From Deltaproteobacteria bacterium (lineage in GTDB: Bacteria; Desulfobacterota; Syntrophia; Syntrophales; UBA5619), in the NCBI GenBank assembly GCA_021372695.1, contig JAJFTY010000210.1, positions 1-64,000 of the forward strand: 64,000 nucleotides of DNA, given 5' to 3'. The notes beneath the pieces are model-generated. The model made no database searches. It worked only from the letters and a program-made list of their open reading frames with translations, and had not been told where the DNA came from. Of this stretch, positions 59,121 to 64,000 are shown piece after piece (the stretch's first letter is position 1; every line of letters begins with the position of its first letter). The position numbers were made by a program, and so were the translations under genes.

Positions 59121-60347
59121 ATGGGAAAACGGGAGAACGTCATCGTCGGTCTGGACATCGGAACGACAAAAACCTGCGCGGTCGTCGCCGAACTCCGGGA
59201 GACGGGGATCGACATCATCGGCATCGGCTCGCACCCCTCGGAGGGGCTGCGTAAAGGCGTCGTCGTCAACATCGAAAGCACCGTCGAATCGATCAAACGG
59301 GCAGTGGAGGAGGCGGAGCGCACCTCCGGCTGCGAGATCCGTTCGGTCTACACCGGCATCGCCGGGGGCCACATCCGCGGCCAGAACAGCCTGGGCATCG
59401 TGGCCGTCAAGGGACGGGAGGTCGAAGAGGACGACGTCGAACGGGCGATCGATGCGGCGCGGGCAATCGCGATCCCGCTGGACCGGCAGATCCTCCACAC
59501 CCTGCCCCAGTACTACCTGGTCGACGAGCAGGACGGCATCCGGGACCCGGTGGGGATGGCGGGGGTCCGCCTCGAGGCCAAGGTCCACATCGTGACCGGC
59601 GCCGTCACCTCGATCCAGAACATCGTGAAGTCGGTCAACCGCGTGGGCCTCGACATCAACGACATCGTCCTGGAACAGCTCGCCGCAAGCGAGGCAGTGC
59701 TGAGCAACGACGAGAAGGACCTGGGCGTGGCCCTGATCGACATCGGGGGCGGCACGACCGACATCGCGATCTTCTCCGAGGGGAGCATCAAGCATACGGC
59801 GGTGCTGCCGGTCGGCGGGCAGTACGTCACGAGCGACATCGCCACGGGGCTCAGAACCCCCCTCGCCGAGGCGGAGCGGATCAAGATCAAGTACGGCTGC
59901 GCCTTCATGCCGCTCATCCCCAAGGACGAGATCATCGAGGTGCCGAGCGTCGGGGGGCGGGAGCCGCGGGAGGTTTCCCGGCAAATCCTGGGACGGATCA
60001 TCGAGCCCCGCATGGACGAGATCCTCGGCATGGCGTGCAAGGAGATCACCCGCTCCGGCTGCGAGGAGATCCTCGCCGCGGGGGTGGTCCTCACGGGGGG
60101 AGCGGCGATCCTCGAAGGGATCCCGGAGCTGGCGGAGCAGATTTTCAACATGCCGGTCCGGCGGGGCTGCCCGATGGGCGTCGGGGGGCTCACGGACGTG
60201 ATCAACAGCCCCCTCTATGCGACGGGCGTGGGGCTGGCGCTCTTCGGCAGCCGGAACATCGCCCGGGAAAAACTGATCCGGGCGGAGGGCAATTTTATCG
60301 TACGGCCATTCAAGAGACTGAAGCAGTGGATTCTTGAATTTTTTTAG
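59121..60347 (+). CDS. ftsA: Cell division protein FtsA
   Basis: A 408-residue actin-fold ATPase. Nucleotide-binding segments are VIVGLDIGTTKTCAVV, ALIDIGGGTTDIAIF and VVLTGGAAILEGI. The C-terminus ends in an amphipathic helix (PFKRLKQWILEFF) that tethers FtsZ filaments to the membrane. GGAGGATAGG precedes the ATG. FtsZ follows after 14 bp. Confidence 0.98.
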   Translation: MGKRENVIVGLDIGTTKTCAVVAELRETGIDIIGIGSHPSEGLRKGVVVNIESTVESIKRAVEEAERTSGCEIRSVYTGIAGGHIRGQNSLGIVAVKGREVEEDDVERAIDAARAIAIPLDRQILHTLPQYYLVDEQDGIRDPVGMAGVRLEAKVHIVTGAVTSIQNIVKSVNRVGLDINDIVLEQLAASEAVLSNDEKDLGVALIDIGGGTTDIAIFSEGSIKHTAVLPVGGQYVTSDIATGLRTPLAEAERIKIKYGCAFMPLIPKDEIIEVPSVGGREPREVSRQILGRIIEPRMDEILGMACKEITRSGCEEILAAGVVLTGGAAILEGIPELAEQIFNMPVRRGCPMGVGGLTDVINSPLYATGVGLALFGSRNIAREKLIRAEGNFIVRPFKRLKQWILEFF

Positions 60348-60361
60348 AGAGGGGAGGCGTT

Positions 60362-61507
60362 ATGTTTGAATTGTCGGCGAAGGAACCGGTGGGCACGGCG
60401 ACGATCAAGGTGATCGGCATGGGCGGTGCGGGCGGAAATGCCGTGAATACGATGATCTCCTACAAGCTGCGGGGGGTCGATTTCATCGCGGCCAATACCG
60501 ATGCGCAGGCGCTGGGAGCCTCCTCATCGCCGGTGAAGATCCAGCTCGGCGCCGAGGTGACCAAGGGGCTGGGGGCCGGCTCCGATCCGGATATCGGCCG
60601 GCAGGCGGCCCTGGAAACCCGGGAGACGCTCCGGGAGCACATCCAGGGAGCCGACATGGTCTTCATCACCGCGGGACTCGGCGGGGGAACGGGAACCGGC
60701 GGCGCACCGATCGCGGCGGAAGTCGCCCGGGAAGCAGGCGCGCTCACGGTCGCCGTGGTCACGAAGCCCTTTCAGTTCGAGGGGAAGAAGCGAAATGCCC
60801 AGGCGGAGATCGGAATCGACGAACTGCGGAAGATCGTCGATACGCTGATCATCGTCCCCAACCAGCGGCTGCTGAGCCTCGCGGGCAGAGAGCTCTCGCT
60901 GCTCGACGCTTTCAAGCGGGCCGACGACATTCTCTACCACGCCGTGAAGGGGATCTCCGACCTGATCATGATCCCCGGACTGATCAACCTCGACTTCGCT
61001 GACGTGAAGAACGTGATGTCGCAGATGGGGCTGGCCCTGATGGGAACCGGGACGGCCAGCGGCGAGAACCGCGCGGTCGAGGCGGCGCAGAAGGCGATCT
61101 CCTCGCCGCTCCTGGAAGACAATACGATCCAGGGGGCGCGCGGAGTCCTGCTCAACATCACCGGCGGTCCGGGCATGACGATCCACGAGATCAACGAGGC
61201 CTCGTCCATGATCCAGGCGGAGGCCCATGAGGACGCGAACATCATCTTCGGCACCGTCGTCGACGAGTCGATGGGCGAGGAGATCCGGATCACCGTGATC
61301 GCGACCGGCTTCGAAACCCCCGAGAGCGCAGCCCACGCGAACGTTGCGTCGCTCGGCAACTTCCGCAGGAACAACATCGCCGTTCCGACGTTCATCCGGA
61401 ATGAAAGGCCGGCGGATGCGCTCCCCCCGGGCAAGGGCGAGGCGGCAGAAGAGGACGGCCATCCTGATCTGGAGATCCCCACCTTCCTCCGGCGCCAGGC
61501 GGATTAG
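60362..61507 (+). CDS. ftsZ: Cell division protein FtsZ
   Basis: A 381-residue tubulin-like GTPase that forms the division ring. GTP-binding motifs: VIGMGGAGGNAVNTM, the signature GGGTGTGGAPIAAEVA, and the synergy loop NLDFADVKNVM. A short linker rich in Pro, Glu and Gly leads to the C-terminal peptide LEIPTFLRRQAD, which binds FtsA. GGGGAGG precedes the ATG. It closes the dcw cluster. Confidence 0.99.
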   Translation: MFELSAKEPVGTATIKVIGMGGAGGNAVNTMISYKLRGVDFIAANTDAQALGASSSPVKIQLGAEVTKGLGAGSDPDIGRQAALETRETLREHIQGADMVFITAGLGGGTGTGGAPIAAEVAREAGALTVAVVTKPFQFEGKKRNAQAEIGIDELRKIVDTLIIVPNQRLLSLAGRELSLLDAFKRADDILYHAVKGISDLIMIPGLINLDFADVKNVMSQMGLALMGTGTASGENRAVEAAQKAISSPLLEDNTIQGARGVLLNITGGPGMTIHEINEASSMIQAEAHEDANIIFGTVVDESMGEEIRITVIATGFETPESAAHANVASLGNFRRNNIAVPTFIRNERPADALPPGKGEAAEEDGHPDLEIPTFLRRQAD

Positions 61508-61508
61508 G

Positions 61509-62141
61509 ATGCCGTTCATCGAAGGCATCATGGGCATCACGCTGAGATTGGAGGGCGAAGGCGACCACCGCGAAGTCGAAAACCTGGTTCGCGACGCCTT
61601 CTGGGATGTCTACAAGCCTGGCTGCGACGAGCATCTGGTCCTCCACCAGCTGCGAAATACCCCATCATTCGTCCGGGAGCTCGACTTTGTTGCCTGTGCT
61701 GACGGTCAGATCATCGGTCACATCGTCTATTCGAAGGCGGAGATCGTCAATGACGCAGAGGAACGGTTTGAGGTCCTGTGCATGGGGCCGATCAGCGTGC
61801 TGCCGGAATATCAAAGGCGGGGCATCGGGAGTCTGCTGCTCCGGGAGAGCATCAAAAAGGCCCGGTTGCTGAAATACAAAGCCATCGTGATATACGGGAA
61901 CCCGGGCTACTATGGCCGGTTCGGTTTCAGAAACGCCGAAGCGTACCATATCACGACATCGGACGGGCAGAACTTCGACCCGTTCATGGTCCTGGATATC
62001 TCCCACAACGGGCTGGCCGGAATCGCGGGAAGGTTCTTCGCAGATGCGGCTTTCAATATCAATGAAAACGAACTCGCTGAATTCGAGACGCTCTTCCCGC
62101 ACAGAGAAAAGCATGTTACGGATACCCAACTGAAACATTGA
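61509..62141 (+). CDS. GNAT family N-acetyltransferase
   Basis: A 210-residue acetyltransferase. The acetyl-CoA loop is LPEYQRRGIGSLLLRESIKK, preceded by the strand FEVLCMGPISV. A C-terminal NPGYYGRFGFRNAEAYHI resembles YhbS-type members. It begins one base after the ftsZ stop, so it is probably translated by reinitiation from the dcw transcript. An alternative Met (61530, MGITLRLEGEG) sits closer to the domain. Substrate unknown; no functional link to division is evident. Confidence 0.82.
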   Translation: MPFIEGIMGITLRLEGEGDHREVENLVRDAFWDVYKPGCDEHLVLHQLRNTPSFVRELDFVACADGQIIGHIVYSKAEIVNDAEERFEVLCMGPISVLPEYQRRGIGSLLLRESIKKARLLKYKAIVIYGNPGYYGRFGFRNAEAYHITTSDGQNFDPFMVLDISHNGLAGIAGRFFADAAFNINENELAEFETLFPHREKHVTDTQLKH

Positions 62142-62174
62142 CGACCTCGTCAAAAGTCCAAAATCCACCCGAAC

Positions 62175-62251
62175 GTCATACCGGCGAAAGCCGGTATCCA
62201 GAAATATCATCTGGTTACAAAACACTGGACCCCGGCTTTCGCCGGGGTGAC
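62175..62251. repeat. Intergenic palindromic repeat (REP/BIME-like)
   Basis: The 27-nt arm 62175-62201 is nearly the reverse complement of 62225-62251 (four mismatches). Each arm is itself a hairpin, with ACCGGC/GCCGGT and CCCCGGC/GCCGGGG around a TTTC or GAAA core. Such double palindromes are dispersed between genes in many proteobacterial genomes and are often moved by REP-associated transposases. Confidence 0.7.
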
Positions 62252-62334
62252 GACTTCTTACGAAGGCGTCAACATTGGTTTGAAGGAAATTCTTTCGATC
62301 CCTGGACCGGAGCGCCGACGGGCCGCGCGGATTG

Positions 62335-62380
62335 ATCGCTCGTGCCGCCTCCCGCCGGCTTTGGCGGCTCCTCCAGCGAT
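62335..62380 (+). promoter_or_regulatory. Nested hairpin in the leader of the DUF2284 gene
   Basis: ATCGCT (62335-62340) pairs with AGCGAT (62375-62380) and, inside, GCCGCC (62344-62349) with GGCGGC (62363-62368). It stands 31 bp before the start codon. No riboswitch class is recognised. Confidence 0.3.
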
Positions 62381-62411
62381 GTTTCGATGCCTGAAGGGAG
62401 GTAACCGATCA

Positions 62412-62954
62412 ATGATGCAGAAGGACCTGAAAAAGTATTGCGACCATGCCCTGGCGAATGGAGCGGCCCATGCAAAACCCATCGCGCCGTCCAGCGTGAT
62501 CACGGCCCCATGGGTGAGATGGAAGTGTCAGTTCGGCTGCGGCGGCTACGACAACAGCTACTGCTGCCCACCCCACACCCCCACCGATGCGGAGACGAGG
62601 CGGGTCCTCGACTCATACCGGCGGGCCATCCTGTTCCATGTCGAGACGCTGCCGGGTCCGGAACGGGCAGGGCTTTTAAAAAGATTCCGCACCATGTTGA
62701 TCGACCTGGAAGGAGAGATGTTCAAGGACGGCTACTATAAGTCCTTCGTCTTCCTGGCCGGCCCCTGCAGCGTCTGCAAGGCGTGCAGCAAGGCCGCAGG
62801 GGAAGCATGCCGCGACCGTTACAAGGCAAGGCCCGCCATGGAGGCATGCGGCATCGACGTGTTCCAGACGGCGCGGAACAACGGCTTCCATATCGAAACG
62901 CTGCGGGACGAAACGGAGCCCCGCAACAACTTCAGCCTTCTGCTGGTGGATTGA
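62412..62954 (+). CDS. DUF2284 family predicted metal-binding protein
   Basis: A 180-residue cysteine-rich protein. The first cysteine group is WKCQFGCGGYDNSYCCPPH and the second is GPCSVCKACSKAAGEACRD followed by MEACGIDVFQTARNNGF. This arrangement marks the DUF2284 family, predicted to bind metal or an iron-sulfur cluster and widespread in anaerobes. GGGAGG precedes the ATG at 62412; a second ATG follows at once. No enzymatic role is known. It has its own leader with a hairpin. Confidence 0.85.
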   Translation: MMQKDLKKYCDHALANGAAHAKPIAPSSVITAPWVRWKCQFGCGGYDNSYCCPPHTPTDAETRRVLDSYRRAILFHVETLPGPERAGLLKRFRTMLIDLEGEMFKDGYYKSFVFLAGPCSVCKACSKAAGEACRDRYKARPAMEACGIDVFQTARNNGFHIETLRDETEPRNNFSLLLVD

Positions 62955-63013
62955 TCACGCACCGGAAAAGATTGGCCAATGACGCACGGGTCATTGCCGG
63001 CATGCCGGGACGT

Positions 63014-64000
63014 CTAAAACAATTTCCCCTGCTCCGCACTCTTCCGCCCTTCCCTTTTTCCGAGTGGAGCGGCAGCGGCAGCCGTCAGCAGGTACGCCGG
63101 AATCTCGCCGATAAAGCGGGAAAGCGGGCGGGGCGAAGGTCCCACCCAGGGGCGGCTATGCGAAGCACTCAGGATCAGCCGCTCCTTCGCGCGGGTGAGG
63201 CCGACGTACAAGAGCCGCCTCTCCTCCTCGACATCCACATCATTCCAGAGCGAACAGGGCAGGAGCCCCTCTTCCGCGCCGGGTAGAAAAACCACCGGAA
63301 ACTCCAGCCCCTTGGCGCTGTGCAGGGTCATCAGGGCCACGGCTTCGGCACGCTCGTCGTAGACCGCGGCCTCGGCGTGGCGGCGCAGGTGGTGCCCAAA
63401 GGCCGCAAGGTCGATGCCGAAGCTGCCGGCCAGTTCCAGGAGGCGCCTGGCGGTGGGCAGCTCCGGGTCGATTCCGAGATAGGGCATCATCCCCGCCAGG
63501 GCAGCGGCAAGTCCGCGACGGCCTTCCTCCCGGAAACGCTGGAGCGCCCGATCCAGCTCCGCGAGCGTCCGCCCCGCCGCTTGGGGCAACTCCGTCAGGG
63601 CCAGGCACGCGCCGAAATCACCGGTCAGGGGAAGCGCTGCCTCCATCCGCTCGACCGTGGCACTTCCGATTCCGGGCAGGCTCCCGGCCAGCCTGAGCCA
63701 GTCGGCGATCACGTCCGTTCCCGCCGCGGCCTGCACGAAATCATGGGCGGGCCGGATCTCCGGACTCATGTAAAACGGCGCCGCACCCACCTGCTGGCAG
63801 GGGATGCCGCGCCGCTCCAGGGCCGCGCCGATCTCTCCGGCCTGTCTTCCGAGGCGGAAGAGCACGGCCATATCGCCGAAACTGAGACCGCCACCCGGCC
63901 CGCCATCGCCTCCCCTGCCGGAATCGATGGAGAAATGTTCGATACCGCCCATCAGCTCTTCGATCCGCCGCACGATGAATTCGGCCTCGGCCGCCGGAGT
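63014..64000 (-). CDS. UvrD/PcrA-type ATP-dependent DNA helicase, C-terminal part (partial)
   Basis: The last 328 residues of a superfamily 1 helicase whose 5' part lies beyond the right edge (the frame is open at 64000). Motif IV-type DMAVLFRLGRQAGEIG, motif V LMTLHSAKGLEFPVVFLPGAE and motif VI EERRLLYVGLTRAKERL are intact. Residues between hold the 2B-like insertion with a helix-hairpin-helix-type LPGIGSATVERME. It unwinds DNA in repair. The N-terminal Walker motifs cannot be checked, so UvrD, PcrA and Rep cannot be told apart. Confidence 0.85.
   Translation of the reverse strand, partial: TPAAEAEFIVRRIEELMGGIEHFSIDSGRGGDGGPGGGLSFGDMAVLFRLGRQAGEIGAALERRGIPCQQVGAAPFYMSPEIRPAHDFVQAAAGTDVIADWLRLAGSLPGIGSATVERMEAALPLTGDFGACLALTELPQAAGRTLAELDRALQRFREEGRRGLAAALAGMMPYLGIDPELPTARRLLELAGSFGIDLAAFGHHLRRHAEAAVYDERAEAVALMTLHSAKGLEFPVVFLPGAEEGLLPCSLWNDVDVEEERRLLYVGLTRAKERLILSASHSRPWVGPSPRPLSRFIGEIPAYLLTAAAAAPLGKREGRKSAEQGKLF

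Noticed and set aside
1..64000. CRISPR arrays, rRNA genes and prophage structural genes
   Set aside because: I looked for regularly spaced repeats, conserved rRNA segments and capsid, tail or terminase-type proteins and saw none.

Overview
The window looks like a chromosomal segment of a Gram-negative, anaerobic bacterium. My best guess is a deltaproteobacterium (Desulfobacterota, Syntrophales-like). Supporting signs are a complete tol-pal system, an outer-membrane phospholipase, a tungsten-type aldehyde:ferredoxin oxidoreductase start, selenocysteine (SelB) and formate dehydrogenase (FdhD) functions, a hemerythrin-like protein, and a division penicillin-binding protein that ends in a PASTA domain. 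This placement rests on gene content only. No rRNA gene, complete tRNA gene or CRISPR array was seen.

Accessory left part (1 to about 9.1 kb, visibly more A+T-rich than the rest). A minus-strand catabolic block encodes a tripartite tricarboxylate transporter (tctB-tctA-tctC), an MmgE/PrpD-family protein and the first 44 codons of an aldehyde:ferredoxin oxidoreductase. A promoter with a palindromic operator lies upstream of it. Next is a compact element, 5509-7808, with two overlapping tyrosine recombinase genes, exact 12-bp inverted ends and exact 7-bp direct repeats just outside them. Then comes a branched-chain aminotransferase whose stop codon lies inside a decayed 3' half of a tRNA (9044-9093), which resembles the boundary of an integrated island.

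Transition (9.1-12.6 kb): a P-II-like protein, a hypothetical gene, a frameshifted phospholipase D-type nuclease, a PilZ protein, HU, and a Cys-rich protein with a histone-H1-like tail. The last two have clear promoters and terminators.

Core part (12.6-64 kb, G+C-rich). From 12.6 to 24.6 kb are envelope and stress genes: hemerythrin, Ste24-type protease, PldA, transglutaminase-like protein, NodB deacetylase, MFS transporter, PspC, and a plus-strand run of CtpA protease, YibQ-type deacetylase, TPR lipoprotein and LolB-like lipoprotein. From 24.6 to 32.7 kb the minus strand carries epmB-efp-epmA (EF-P and its beta-lysylation enzymes) followed by tolQ-tolR-tolA-tolB-pal-ybgF. From 33 to 42.4 kb lie a baeRF-type protein, a REC-PAS protein without an output domain, a metallothionein-like protein, selB-fdhD-HD exonuclease, and a K+ channel with RCK domains. 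From 42.6 to 61.5 kb the plus strand carries ruvX-mltG and a full dcw cluster (mraZ, rsmH, ftsL, ftsI, murE, murF, mraY, murD, ftsW, murG, murC, murB, ftsQ, ftsA, ftsZ; no ddl), led by a promoter and three GTGG repeats at 10-bp spacing. The window ends with a GNAT protein, a palindromic intergenic repeat, a DUF2284-type protein and the C-terminal part of a UvrD-type helicase.

The observation most worth following is the two-recombinase element. If excised as a circle, its ends would form a textbook tyrosine-recombinase crossover site.
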